Shown here: positions 24,583-32,877 of the stretch, one piece after another
How positions within the stretch are numbered: position 1 is the stretch's first letter
Layout: the number at the start of each line of letters is the position of its first letter
The notes under the pieces: generated by a model
What the model was told of the DNA's origin: nothing
Databases searched by the model: none
Seen by the model: only the letters and a program-made list of their open reading frames with translations
Assembly: GCA_041920415.1 (NCBI GenBank)
Contig: JBHGYD010000028.1
Span: 1-64,000, forward strand
DNA: 64,000 nt
From: JBHGYD01 sp041920415
Lineage (GTDB): Bacteria > Bacillota > Bacilli > Bacillales > Anoxybacillaceae
Direction of reading: 5' to 3'
Position numbers and translations under genes: made by a program

Positions 24583-27299
24583 TGGTTCATTGAATTGGTA
24601 GCTGGTAAATCAGCCGTTCGCTTGACTTGACTTGTTCGATTCGAGTTCGTTCCTGTTCCGTTGTTGGTTGCAGGATTATTGCCTGTTCCTGTATTGTCGT
24701 TATTTTGCGGAGGGTTAGTCGGATTCGTTGGTGGGTTCGTTGGCGTCGTGTTGCCGCCAGGGTTTTCGTTATTTCCTCCGCTATCTCCATTATTTCCATT
24801 GTTATTTCCGTTACTATCTGGTTGGCTTCCGTTTGGGTGTTGCCCATTATTGTTTCCATTTTGATCGTTGTTTCCATTTTGATCGGATGGTGTTGTTTGT
24901 TCTTGACCGTTTCCGTTTTGTCCGTTTTGTTCCTCACCTGGTACTTGAACAGTTGTTGTGGCCGGTTCGCTTCGGCTTTGATCGTCTTTGTTGATGGCAT
25001 ATACTTCAAACGTATAAACAGCGCCCGGAGTTGGAGTGTTGATCGTCAATGCCGATTCATTTGTTGTGAAAACATTCGCTTCGCCTTTATCATTTTTCAT
25101 GTGTACTTCAAATGTGACATTTTCTGCTTCGCCTTCATATTTCCATGAGAGCGAAATCGTATTTGTCGCTTGATCATATACTCCTTGTAAATTTGTTACA
25201 GGTGCTAACGGTTGTTGTTGGTCTTCAGACACTTCAGTCGGTTCGGTGCCTCTTACGAAACATTCATACACAATTTCGCTTTCAGGCGTGTATTTGCCGG
25301 CAAGTTTCGGCGGATTCGAACCTTTTTTAATCGGCAGTTTCACAACACTTTTTGGCATTTTAAAGTCGCCGCCTCGACCATCATCGACATGCGCGATTAA
25401 TTTTTTAAATAAGAGGCGCGGAATTTTTTGTTCATACGTAGACAAATATGCCTCGCTGCTTTTTTTGCTAAATCCGGTCCATACGGCTGCCGTGTAATTT
25501 GGCGTATAGCCGACAAACCAACTATCCGGAACGGCTCCATCTGGCAAACCATACTTGCGAATCGTTTCATCATCGTAGTTCGTCGTTCCTGTTTTTCCAG
25601 CGATATGCAAGCCCGGAACGTTCGCAAGCGTACCAGTACCATATTTAACAACCGATTTTAACATATCGGTAATCATATAAGCCGTATAATCTTTCATCGC
25701 CACTTTTGGTTCTGGTGTTAAATCCATTTCTGTATGATCTGGGAAGACGATTTTCTTCACCGCATGTGGCTTAATATACACACCGTTGTTGCCAAAGGCG
25801 CTATAGGCACCAGCCATTTGTAATGGAGACACGCCTTTGTTGAGACCACCAATTGCATAGGATTCATAAATTTCGTCAAATCCCATGCCGAGTTTATTGG
25901 CAAATCGTTTCGCACGCTCTAATCCAACAGCTTGCAAAGCTTTTAGTGCCGGAATATTGCGCGATTTCGCTAACGCCATTCGCATCGTCATCGGACCTTC
26001 ATATGTTCCGTTCCAGTTTTTAATCGGTGTTCCATTTGAATAGGCATACGGTTCATCAACGAGTTGATGAGCAGTCGACCATTTTAAATACTCAATCGCT
26101 GGACCGTAATCAAGAATCGGTTTAATCGTGGAACCAGGCTGTCCGACACGCTGCGTTGCGTAGTTAAAGCCGAATGTGACGTTATCTTCATTCCGTCCGC
26201 CGCCGAGCGCGCGAATTTCACCTGTTTTTGTATCAATCAACGCAATGGCGGATTGCAAGTTTTCTTTATCCGTAAACAATTCATTTGAATTTAATAAATC
26301 TTCGACACGGCTTTGCGCATCCGGATCGAGCGTCGTATAAATTTTCAATCCATCTTCGTATACGTTTACGTTCGCTTGGTCAGTTACTTCTTTAATCACT
26401 TCATCAATAAATGAATCGTACGGGATGGAGTTAGATTTGTTATGTTTTTTCCGATCCACTAACATCGATTGAATCGGTACTTTTTTTGCTTTTTCGGCTT
26501 CTTCTTTTGTAATAAAGCCGTGTTTCGCCATTAACGATAAAACAATATCCCGTCGTTTTTTCGCGGCTTCTGGATAATTGTACGGATTATAATTGTTAGG
26601 ACTTTGTGGCATTCCAGCAAGCAGAGCGGCTTCTGGAAGCGTTAAGTCTTTTAAATTCGTTTTTCCAAAATAAAATTCAGCCGCTTTTGCGACACCGTAA
26701 ATGCCATTTGAGTAATAAACTTTATTTAAGTACATTTCCAGGATTTCATGTTTGGAATATTTTTGTTCAAGACGAAGCGCTAACCATACTTCTTGCGCTT
26801 TTCGTTTTAACGTTTTTTCGGATGATAAGAAGGTCATTTTCACCACTTGTTGGGTGATCGTACTTCCTCCTTCAGCCCCGAATCCTTCTTTAAAGTTGGC
26901 GATAACCGCTCCGCCAAGGCGAATAAAATCGACGCCATGATGCTGATAAAAGCGGGCATCTTCCGTCGCTAATACAGCATTTTCTAGCACTTTCGGGATA
27001 TCGTTATAGGAAATATATGTTCGTTTTTGACCACCTAACTCGGCAATTTTATGCCCGTTCATATCATAAATGGTGGATGATAAAGGGTCTTTAATTTTTG
27101 CTTCATCAAGCGGTGGAGCGTCTTTGACAAAGTAAGCGAACGTAGCGATTCCGCTTACCATTCCGATCATCATAAGGACTACGAGAGTGAGCATCAATTT
27201 TTTAAAAAACGATGCTGGTTTTCGTTTTTTTGCTTTTTTTTGCTGCGCTTGTTTCACTACTTTTTTTCGTTCTACTCGAGAACGATAATCACCAGTCAT
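24579..27299 (-). CDS. ponA: Penicillin-binding protein 1A/1B (bifunctional transglycosylase/transpeptidase)
   Basis: 906 residues, class A PBP for peptidoglycan synthesis. A basic cytoplasmic tail and a membrane anchor (about 36-58) are followed by a GT51 transglycosylase (EDARFYQHHGVDF, GGSTITQQ) and a penicillin-binding transpeptidase with GSTIKP (SxxK), KSRN (SxN) and GKTGTT (KTG). A fibronectin type III domain (about 695-785) follows, then a 110-residue low-complexity tail of Asn, Gly, Gln, Thr and Pro. The start is ATG 27299 behind GAAAGGTAGG. It is downstream of recU on the same strand, as in Bacillus. Confidence 0.95.
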   Translation of the reverse strand: MTGDYRSRVERKKVVKQAQQKKAKKRKPASFFKKLMLTLVVLMMIGMVSGIATFAYFVKDAPPLDEAKIKDPLSSTIYDMNGHKIAELGGQKRTYISYNDIPKVLENAVLATEDARFYQHHGVDFIRLGGAVIANFKEGFGAEGGSTITQQVVKMTFLSSEKTLKRKAQEVWLALRLEQKYSKHEILEMYLNKVYYSNGIYGVAKAAEFYFGKTNLKDLTLPEAALLAGMPQSPNNYNPYNYPEAAKKRRDIVLSLMAKHGFITKEEAEKAKKVPIQSMLVDRKKHNKSNSIPYDSFIDEVIKEVTDQANVNVYEDGLKIYTTLDPDAQSRVEDLLNSNELFTDKENLQSAIALIDTKTGEIRALGGGRNEDNVTFGFNYATQRVGQPGSTIKPILDYGPAIEYLKWSTAHQLVDEPYAYSNGTPIKNWNGTYEGPMTMRMALAKSRNIPALKALQAVGLERAKRFANKLGMGFDEIYESYAIGGLNKGVSPLQMAGAYSAFGNNGVYIKPHAVKKIVFPDHTEMDLTPEPKVAMKDYTAYMITDMLKSVVKYGTGTLANVPGLHIAGKTGTTNYDDETIRKYGLPDGAVPDSWFVGYTPNYTAAVWTGFSKKSSEAYLSTYEQKIPRLLFKKLIAHVDDGRGGDFKMPKSVVKLPIKKGSNPPKLAGKYTPESEIVYECFVRGTEPTEVSEDQQQPLAPVTNLQGVYDQATNTISLSWKYEGEAENVTFEVHMKNDKGEANVFTTNESALTINTPTPGAVYTFEVYAINKDDQSRSEPATTTVQVPGEEQNGQNGNGQEQTTPSDQNGNNDQNGNNNGQHPNGSQPDSNGNNNGNNGDSGGNNENPGGNTTPTNPPTNPTNPPQNNDNTGTGNNPATNNGTGTNSNRTSQVKRTADLPATNSMNQ

Positions 27300-27393
27300 A
27301 AACAAATCCTACCTTTCTAATAGTTGTAAGAAAGTGTATCTGTTTCTCTTCATTAGTATAGAAACAGGAAATATGTTTGATCGATCAGCTTTT

Positions 27394-27996
27394 TTACTGA
27401 AAGTAGATTTTTTCTACTACTTTAATATAATCAATTCGCGGTTGATAGCCAAGTGAAATGTAATGACCGTATTGTTCGATTTCTTGTTTGGTCATTGATT
27501 TTCTTCCTCCTGCTTTTTGTCGTTCCCAAAAGGTTAATAAATGGTTCGCATCGAGAAGGTATACCTCATCGAGAACGGTAAATCGTAAAATGACAAAACA
27601 AATCGCACCGTGTTCAAGGACTTGTTTCATATGCTGAATTTGATGTTCGTGAAAATTTTGCAAAGGAAATGATGTTTTATTTCTTGTTTCTTTTGCTTCA
27701 AAATCGATATATTTGCCGCGATAAACGCCGTTATAGTCAGTTGTTGATGCTTGTTTGAAATACGCTTCTTTAATGACCGCGGCGCTTCGTTTTGGATAGT
27801 CAACGCGAACAATTTGAATCGGCGTTGGTTTTTTATGGATAATAGCGATGCCGTGTTCACGGTAATATTCATTCGTTGCGTTTAAATCTTCTTCTAACGT
27901 CATTCCACGGTTTCCATAGTTTGGTTGAAAGTGTTGAACGAACTCGCTTTCTTGTTTTGTTTTGTATATTTTCCCGCCTGGGTATTTAAACGTCAT
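27394..27996 (-). CDS. recU: Holliday junction resolvase RecU
   Basis: 200 residues; resolves recombination intermediates and modulates RecA. It has SNRG-like NRGMTLEEDLNATNEYY, KKPTPIQIV, the nuclease core YNGVYRGKYIDFEAKETRNKTSF with the catalytic Asp/Glu/Lys, and a C-terminal ISLGYQPRIDYI. ATG 27996 was chosen because AAAGGAG is 9 nt upstream; two earlier ATGs touch that site. It probably shares a transcript with ponA. Confidence 0.95.
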   Translation of the reverse strand: MTFKYPGGKIYKTKQESEFVQHFQPNYGNRGMTLEEDLNATNEYYREHGIAIIHKKPTPIQIVRVDYPKRSAAVIKEAYFKQASTTDYNGVYRGKYIDFEAKETRNKTSFPLQNFHEHQIQHMKQVLEHGAICFVILRFTVLDEVYLLDANHLLTFWERQKAGGRKSMTKQEIEQYGHYISLGYQPRIDYIKVVEKIYFQ

Positions 27997-28228
27997 TCGC
28001 ATCATCTCCTTTGAATGTTTTTTATTATACCACAGGAAATCAGGAATGGGGTGTATAATGAATGTTTTGACTACTTACGTATGGATAAGGAACATGTCGA
28101 AACAACACGAAGAAATGAAGAAGACCACTTTCTTTGCCGAAATCATTCTAGTTTTGTCATGTAGGAAGGGAGCAAGAAGAGCGTGGCGAATCCTTATAAG
28201 CAAAAGGTGGATGGGAGGAGATTGATGA

Positions 28229-28492
28229 ATGAACGAGCGGTGGGTCAAGAAAGAGGAAGTAGAAAAACAGTTATACAAAATTTTCCAGCTAATGCAGCAG
28301 ATCGATGAGAAGATGGAAAAAGTGATTGATGACATGATTGAGGAAAGATACGAACAACAGCAAGCACAGTTAGATCAGCTAGGAGAACAGGTGGGAAAAG
28401 TAGAACAGCGATTAAACGATGAAACAGAGAAGGCCTTTCAACAAACATTGCCTCTTCCAGCAAACGTTCCATCCAAACTGCATTTTGTTTAA
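28229..28492 (+). CDS. Small coiled-coil hypothetical protein
   Basis: 87 residues, nearly all helical. A heptad pattern runs from about 8 to 70 (LYKIFQLMQQIDEKMEKVIDDM and LDQLGEQVGKVEQRL). It starts at ATG 28229 behind GGGAGGAG. It sits in the place of the yppC/yppD genes of B. subtilis, and could be a yppD-like gene, but I do not recognise the family. yppE follows after 56 bp. Confidence 0.65.
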   Translation: MNERWVKKEEVEKQLYKIFQLMQQIDEKMEKVIDDMIEERYEQQQAQLDQLGEQVGKVEQRLNDETEKAFQQTLPLPANVPSKLHFV

Positions 28493-28518
28493 CAAACCTC
28501 TTGCGCATTTTGTATACT
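28489..28518 (+). promoter_or_regulatory. Possible promoter for yppE
   Basis: TTAACA (overlapping the previous stop codon), an 18-nt spacer and TATACT, 31 nt before the yppE start. Confidence 0.4.
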
Positions 28519-28548
28519 GAAAAAAACGAAATCGTTTGAGGTGAAGGT

Positions 28549-28923
28549 ATGTACAAGCAGTTAGACCAGCTCACAAAGCAATTGTTGAAATATAATGACG
28601 AAATGTTACAAATGGCAGAACAAGCCGCTCGTGATAGCGAGCAGCCTGATTTTTTTGGAACGGTTAAACCGTTTGTCGACGAAGTGAAGCAAGTCGTGGA
28701 TGAATGGAAAAAGGAAGCGCTAGCATGGATACAGTCGGCGCGGCCAAAATACATTTATCCTCAACAAATTGAGACCACGAGCGAAAACATAGAGAAAGTG
28801 GCGATCGAGGCATTTTATCCAACGACCAAATTCAATCGAATGAAGCAGTTCCATCAGTCGATTGAATATACGCTTTTGCTCGTGAGCGAACGCTTGAAGG
28901 AAACAAATGAGAACAATGAATGA
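28549..28923 (+). CDS. yppE: YppE family protein (DUF1798)
   Basis: 124 residues, an all-helical bundle family known structurally in Bacillus but without function. It shows LTKQLLKYNDEMLQMAEQA, WKKEALAWIQSARPKYIYPQQ and a C-terminal FHQSIEYTLLLVSERL. Start is ATG 28549 behind GAGGTGAAG. A hairpin terminator follows. Confidence 0.85.
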   Translation: MYKQLDQLTKQLLKYNDEMLQMAEQAARDSEQPDFFGTVKPFVDEVKQVVDEWKKEALAWIQSARPKYIYPQQIETTSENIEKVAIEAFYPTTKFNRMKQFHQSIEYTLLLVSERLKETNENNE

Positions 28924-28958
28924 CAACGGCTGTCCCACATCAACAAGGGACAGCCGTA
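28923..28958. terminator. Terminator between yppE and a convergent small gene
   Basis: ACGGCTGTCCC pairs with GGGACAGCCGT with a 10-nt loop. The tails are short (ATTATG), so strength is moderate. Confidence 0.7.
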
Positions 28959-28991
28959 TTATGATGCAAAAATAAAACGAAACATTACATT

Positions 28992-29162
28992 TTATAGGTC
29001 TTTTTCTACCTTTACGGAAACAGGTTCTCCTTCTTCCGTTGCCACTGTCCCAATCTCATACTCGACTCGTTCGGTATGTTTTGGTGGGACATTTTCGCCA
29101 TGTTTTGGTTTTTCGTGGTCATGACCTTTCAACTTATGGTGAAAATGAACGCCTCTACCCAT
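28992..29162 (-). CDS. Small His/Lys-rich hypothetical protein
   Basis: 56 residues beginning MGRGVHFHHKLKGHDHEKP. The first half is rich in His and Lys (possible metal or nucleic-acid contact), and the second half has the pattern VEYEIGTVATEEGEPVSVKVE. Family not recognised. ATG 29162 lies 8 nt after AAGGGGG; the frame extends seven codons upstream without a site. It lies downstream of yppF and its terminator. Confidence 0.65.
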   Translation of the reverse strand: MGRGVHFHHKLKGHDHEKPKHGENVPPKHTERVEYEIGTVATEEGEPVSVKVEKDL

Positions 29163-29211
29163 CGTAAACACCCCCTTGTTCATTACTTTGTCGCCGCGGA
29201 AAAAGAAATAT

Positions 29212-29243
29212 ACATAAAAAAACGAGAGGAAAAAGCCCCTCTC
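29212..29243 (-). terminator. Terminator after yppF
   Basis: On the minus strand GAGAGG and CCTCTC form the stem, followed by GTTTTTTTATG. It separates yppF from the small His-rich gene. Confidence 0.75.
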
Positions 29244-29245
29244 CG

Positions 29246-29446
29246 TTACAATCCAATGTATTCACTTTTTTGTTCTGGTTTATAAGCTCCCGCCATTTCC
29301 AGGTCGCGAGTGATATCGCGATATTCGGCAATTGTAATCTCTCCACGCAAATATACTTGGCGCGCGAAGTCGAGTAACTCATTGATATCGGTCGGTTCAT
29401 AGTTTCTTGTCGTAATAAATTTGTTTTTTAATTCAGCTGCGTTCAT
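29246..29446 (-). CDS. yppF: YppF family protein
   Basis: 66 residues. The core INELLDFARQVYLRGEITIAEYRDI closely follows B. subtilis YppF; function unknown. Start is ATG 29446 behind AAAGGGGG. It is divergent from yppG, as in Bacillus. Confidence 0.85.
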   Translation of the reverse strand: MNAAELKNKFITTRNYEPTDINELLDFARQVYLRGEITIAEYRDITRDLEMAGAYKPEQKSEYIGL

Positions 29447-29555
29447 TGCGTACGTCCCCCTTTACGATTCCTTTAGTACATAGTACCATAAATTTTCGTG
29501 ATTTATGTAAATTCTAAAAATTGAAACTTCCGACAATTCATGACATGCTGTTTTC

Positions 29556-29583
29556 ACCTTCCATCCCTATGATACATATACTA
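29556..29583 (+). promoter_or_regulatory. Sigma-K promoter for yppG
   Basis: AC (29556-29557), 17 nt and CATATACTA (29575-29583) match AC-N16/17-CATANNNTA. The start codon lies 29 nt downstream with GGGGGATG in between. It suggests late mother-cell expression of yppG. Confidence 0.6.
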
Positions 29584-29612
29584 GTGGCAGCCTAGAAAAT
29601 GGGGGATGATCT

Positions 29613-30029
29613 ATGTACCGATATCCACATCATGTTTCATTTCCAACAACATTTTCTTCTTATTTACCACATCATCCAGCGTGGTATCCGCATCCGTACT
29701 CTCAAGTATTTCCACATTGGCCAACTGGGCAACACGGGGGGATGTCACCGTATCCAAAGCAAGGGGGAATGTCACCGTATCCAAAGCAAGGAGGGATGCC
29801 ATTGTATCCAAAACAAGGGGGAGTGTCACCGTATCCAACTCCGTATCCACAACCAAGTTCGTTCATGAAGCCTCCGAGGCCTGGAATTTCGTCCATTATG
29901 TCGCAATTTAAAAACGAAGATGGAGCGTATGATATTAACAAAATGATGAACACAATGGGACAAATGATTAACACGATGAATCAGGTAGGGGGAATGCTGA
30001 AAGGATTAGTCGGTACGTTTAAAACGTAG
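29613..30029 (+). CDS. yppG: YppG-like putative spore coat protein with 9-residue repeats
   Basis: 138 residues. The N-terminal two thirds is rich in Pro, Tyr, His and Gly and contains four units of the type GGMSPYPKQ (about 42-77), like coat proteins. The conserved C-terminal segment ISSIMSQFKNEDGAYDINKM is the YppG family hallmark, followed by a helical end. Start is ATG 29613 behind GGGGGATG, and a sigma-K promoter precedes it. Coat association is inferred from composition and promoter. Confidence 0.78.
   Translation: MYRYPHHVSFPTTFSSYLPHHPAWYPHPYSQVFPHWPTGQHGGMSPYPKQGGMSPYPKQGGMPLYPKQGGVSPYPTPYPQPSSFMKPPRPGISSIMSQFKNEDGAYDINKMMNTMGQMINTMNQVGGMLKGLVGTFKT
29736..29843 (+). repeat. Four tandem 27-bp units in yppG
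   Basis: Units begin GGGGGATGTCACCGTATC and encode GGMSPYPKQ, with the third and fourth diverged (GGMPLYPKQ, GGVSPYPTP). They are directly adjacent with no spacers, so this is a coding repeat. Confidence 0.9.
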
Positions 30030-30077
30030 CGCGATCTACCACATAGCTGAAGATTGAAGGGACTCCTAATTATGATA

Positions 30078-30113
30078 AAATCCTCCACTAATTTGGCGTG
30101 GAGGATTTTCTTG
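30078..30113 (+). terminator. Terminator after yppG
   Basis: AAAATCCTCCAC pairs with GTGGAGGATTTT around a 9-nt loop, then TCTTG. Confidence 0.8.
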
Positions 30114-30114
30114 T

Positions 30115-30320
30115 GAATGATCTGCCGCTTACTTCGTCTGAAGTAGGGGTATATGCGACTTGTATGTTTTAGCCGAACGATACGCAACATACAAGAACCG
30201 CTTTACGCTTACCCGCGTTCCGAAGGCGTTGATTTCACCATTATAGAACATATGTTTGTTACCAAAACCCGAAATTCGTCTTCCACATAAAACAAAACTT
30301 CGTCATGTTTTTGAAGTGGG
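30115..30320. other. Possible remnant of an IS200/IS605-like element end
   Basis: The region has a small hairpin CTTACTTCGTCTGAAGTAGG (30128-30147). On the minus strand there is a short open frame ending in SAKTYKSHIPLLQTK, unlike any neighbour. Hairpin ends and frame fragments of this kind occur at the right ends of IS200/IS605 elements, but I cannot confirm it. AGAACATATGTTTG (30245-30258) is close to a LexA box but no SOS gene is adjacent. Confidence 0.28.
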
Positions 30321-30328
30321 AAACTATG

Positions 30329-30583
30329 TTAAAAGAGCAACTCATACACCTCGTTTAATTGATACACGCGTTCAAAATCTCGCTCGTCCATTGCGTATCT
30401 CATTTCACGCGGCAATATTTGGTCTAAAAAAGCGATTTCTTTTTGCGATAAATCGCGGACAAACTCTTCTTCACTTTTATATGGCTTCTTTGTAAGTTTT
30501 CTGTAAATGTGGCGGGGAGTATCATCATGATATTCAATATAATTCGATACGATTTCACGCAAATAAGCTAACGTTTTTTCCAT
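30329..30583 (-). CDS. csgA: Sigma-G-dependent sporulation protein CsgA
   Basis: 84 residues. It matches the B. subtilis CsgA pattern: LxYLRExxSN near the start, EEEFVRDLSQKEIAFLDQIL in the middle and the ending LNEVYELLF. CsgA is a small forespore-expressed protein of unknown role. The ATG overlaps the stop of the upstream 62-residue gene by one base, so the pair is co-translated. In B. subtilis csgA lies elsewhere on the chromosome, which supports rearrangement here. Confidence 0.8.
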   Translation of the reverse strand: MEKTLAYLREIVSNYIEYHDDTPRHIYRKLTKKPYKSEEEFVRDLSQKEIAFLDQILPREMRYAMDERDFERVYQLNEVYELLF

Positions 30584-30771
30584 TATGATTCTTCTCCTTT
30601 AAAAAACGTTTCGAATGTTTTGCTTACGCGCGTGTTTTCTTGTGCGTATGGATTTTCTTCTGTTACTTGTTTTGGATCAAGATTTGTTTTTATCACTACT
30701 TTTGGCTCATCGGACGGTTCAGCAATGATGCGGTCGTTTAGTTGTTGAAAATCTGGTAGTGGCTTTTTCAT
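30583..30771 (-). CDS. Small hypothetical protein coupled to csgA
   Basis: 62 residues (MKKPLPDFQQLNDRI...), polar and probably disordered (NPYAQENTRVSKTFETFF). ATG 30771 has TAGGAGG 12 nt upstream; an earlier GTG touches that site. It overlaps csgA by one base, so expression in the forespore with csgA is likely. Family not recognised. Confidence 0.65.
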   Translation of the reverse strand: MKKPLPDFQQLNDRIIAEPSDEPKVVIKTNLDPKQVTEENPYAQENTRVSKTFETFFKGEES

Positions 30772-30908
30772 TGTTGTAAACACCTCCTACGAGTAGAATC
30801 CATCAACAACCAAAAAAGTATGTATCGCGTTGGAAACGATTTCTTCGCGTAAAAGAAATGGAATGATATACGCTATGAAGGACAAAATGAAAAAAGAGGT
30901 GGATAACG

Positions 30909-31043
30909 ATGACAAACCGTAACGATAATCGTGAGCGAAACAACAAATACCCGAACAACAATGAAAAAGAATGGGACATTCAAAAAGACAACACACCAGA
31001 GGAAAACGCAAAATACGGAAGCAAGTCGCATAAAAATTCTTAA
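30909..31043 (+). CDS. 44-residue Asn/Lys-rich small protein
   Basis: ATG 30909 follows GAGGTGGATAACG. The product (MTNRNDNRERNNKYP...) is extremely hydrophilic, with Asn, Lys, Glu and Arg over half the residues, and has no hydrophobic core. The style is that of minor acid-soluble spore proteins, and it is divergent from the csgA pair, but no family is assigned. It ends 7 bp before the IS1182 inverted repeat. Confidence 0.55.
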   Translation: MTNRNDNRERNNKYPNNNEKEWDIQKDNTPEENAKYGSKSHKNS

Positions 31044-31049
31044 AAAAAG

Positions 31050-32876
31050 GAGGCTGTCTCAAAAGGTCAGTAAAATGACTTTTTGAGAACAGCTCTCTTT
31101 TTTCTTTTTCCATCATATGGATTATATTTTTTATCTGAATGGAAGAGAACCCTCCTATGCTCGGGTTTTCTTCTTTTTCTTTCGATGTGGATCGATCGTA
31201 TAGGCCCATTTTCTCAAATTGTGGGCAGCACAAACTAGACCCCATTCCAAGGTAATTTTTGGGAGGCCTCTCAATGAAAAACGATGAAATTGTTGATTAT
31301 GCTTGATTTGCCCAAACACCGGCTCTGCTTCGGTTTGTCGTTTCCGGTACTTTGTGGCGCCTTCTTCGGTTGCCAACCGTTCCCGGATTTCCTGTCGTTG
31401 TTTTTGGTTCTTAAGGGAAACGCTGATGGTTTTTATTCCTTTTCCTTTCGCACACTTGGATTGAAACGGGCATCCCGCGCAAGCCGTACAGCGATACGTG
31501 CGTTTGACTGTTTCGTAGCCGTTGTCGGTCTTCTGCTTCCGTTCATAAATGAACACCAATCGCTCCCTTTTGGCACAAATCCACTCATCCAACTCCTCGT
31601 CATATGTCATCTTCTCTACCCGGCCGATCTCTTTCTGCCATGCTTTTGTCTGTTCTCGATCCCACGTATTGTACTTGATCAGCGCCGTCATCTTCTTTTC
31701 TTCGCAATATGTGTAGTTTTCCTCACTTCCATATCCGGAATCGGCGATGACTTGCTTCGGCATCGGTCTTCCATACGACGCTAACTGCTCAAAATGGGGA
31801 ATCAAACATCCCGTATCTCCGGCCCGTTGATGAACGCTAAATCCAATCACAAATTGGTTCTCTGTTCCGATTTGCACATTATACCCCGGTTTGAGCTGCC
31901 CGTTTTTCATATGATCGTCTTTCATTCGCATAAAGGTGGCATCCAGATCCGTTTTCGAAAAACTGTTCCGTTCGCCTACTACTTCTTTGTACTCTTCATA
32001 TTTTTTCTTACGAGGAAGAAGATCTTGTTCCAATTGGCGTTTCGCTTTCTTTAACGTGCGGTTCTTTGGATCTTTCTTAAGACGCTCCTCCACTTGTTCG
32101 ATCGTCGCCTCGATGACTTCGGACGTGATCGGCGAAGCCTCCAGCTTTTCTTGAAAATCTAGTTCTTGTTCCGCCTCTTCATCCTCTTTCGTCATCTTTT
32201 CGATGGACGCGACGATTTGTTGGAATTTCTCATCCAACTTCTGATCATACTTTTCCGTTGATTTGCGCCAAACGAATGTGTACTTGTTGGCATTGGCTTC
32301 GATTTTCGTTCCATCCAGAAAATAATCCTCTAGCTTGACTAATCTTTCTTGACGAAGGAGGTCGACTATCGAGAAAAACGTTTCGTAAATAACTTCCTTC
32401 ATCCGTTCCGACCGGAACCGGTTAATGGTGCGGAAATCCGGTGTCTGGTTGCCGGACAGCCACATGAAATAAATGTTTTCTTTCAACTGTTTAGCGATTT
32501 GGCGGGAAGAGTAAATGCGGTTGGCATACGCATACAAGATGACTTTTAACATCATTTTCGGATGATACGCAGGACGCCCTCCGCCAGGGTAGAGGGAAGT
32601 AAAAAGAGAGGGACTCATTTTTTCCACTGCCATATCCACAATACGGCAAAGATGATGTTTTGGGATCAATATTTCAATATCCATTGGAAGAATTAGTTGA
32701 TGTGGTGTATAATGAATGTACATAAGAAAATCGTTCCTTTCTTTTGTGGTGAATTGTGATGAGTTGTGGTGACTCTATTATACCAAAAGAGGAACGGTTT
32801 TCTTATTTTTTTTGCGCCAAAAAAGTGGAGGGTGTCCGAAAAGCGAACGCCTAGCGAACACTTTTGGGACACCCTC
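31050..32876 (-). mobile_element. IS1182-family insertion sequence
   Basis: About 1.83 kb with one transposase gene. The terminal inverted repeats are GAGGCTGTCTCAAAAG (31050-31065) and, read inward from the other end, GAGGGTGTCCCAAAAG (32876-32861), matching 14 of 16. Each end is also a hairpin: the left one continues to GAGAACAGCTC and the right one pairs GAGGGTGTCC with GGACACCCTC. These could stop incoming transcription. No target duplication is evident. The element ends one base from the minD stop codon. Confidence 0.88.
31155..32723 (-). CDS. IS1182-family DDE transposase
   Basis: 522 residues, apparently intact. An N-terminal InsH/DUF772-type domain (about 15-110, GGGRPAYHPKMMLKVILYAYANR) is followed by a DDE nuclease with Asp in FLDGTKIEANANKY, Asp in VIADSGYGSEENY and Glu in EAEPVFGQIKHN. 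The cysteine group CTACAGCPFQSKC lies between the second and third acidic residues, as is usual. It has a basic Lys-rich C-terminus. It cuts and pastes its own element. Confidence 0.93.
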   Translation of the reverse strand: MYIHYTPHQLILPMDIEILIPKHHLCRIVDMAVEKMSPSLFTSLYPGGGRPAYHPKMMLKVILYAYANRIYSSRQIAKQLKENIYFMWLSGNQTPDFRTINRFRSERMKEVIYETFFSIVDLLRQERLVKLEDYFLDGTKIEANANKYTFVWRKSTEKYDQKLDEKFQQIVASIEKMTKEDEEAEQELDFQEKLEASPITSEVIEATIEQVEERLKKDPKNRTLKKAKRQLEQDLLPRKKKYEEYKEVVGERNSFSKTDLDATFMRMKDDHMKNGQLKPGYNVQIGTENQFVIGFSVHQRAGDTGCLIPHFEQLASYGRPMPKQVIADSGYGSEENYTYCEEKKMTALIKYNTWDREQTKAWQKEIGRVEKMTYDEELDEWICAKRERLVFIYERKQKTDNGYETVKRTYRCTACAGCPFQSKCAKGKGIKTISVSLKNQKQRQEIRERLATEEGATKYRKRQTEAEPVFGQIKHNQQFHRFSLRGLPKITLEWGLVCAAHNLRKWAYTIDPHRKKKKKTRA

Positions 32877-32877
32877 A

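Noticed and set aside
24627..25148. A long open frame on the plus strand opposite the end of ponA
   Set aside because: It is a by-product of the Asn/Gly/Gln/Thr-rich tail of PonA, has no ribosome site and encodes an unlikely Trp/Val/Cys-rich sequence.
27330..27372. Inverted repeat between recU and ponA (CTGTTTCT/AGAAACAG) as a terminator
   Set aside because: No T run follows on the minus strand and the genes are usually cotranscribed; at most it is a weak mRNA hairpin.
28058..28225. 55-codon frame starting MNVLTTYVWIRN upstream of the coiled-coil gene
   Set aside because: No convincing ribosome site, no recognisable family and a composition unlike neighbours; it overlaps the region needed for divergent promoters.
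29736..29843. Regular repeats that might suggest a CRISPR array
   Set aside because: The 27-bp units are directly adjacent with no unique spacers and stay in frame inside yppG.
30245..30258. AGAACATATGTTTG, close to a LexA (SOS) box
   Set aside because: It matches the Bacillus consensus at all but one base, but no SOS gene lies next to it and the region looks like mobile-element debris; a palindrome this short can arise by chance.
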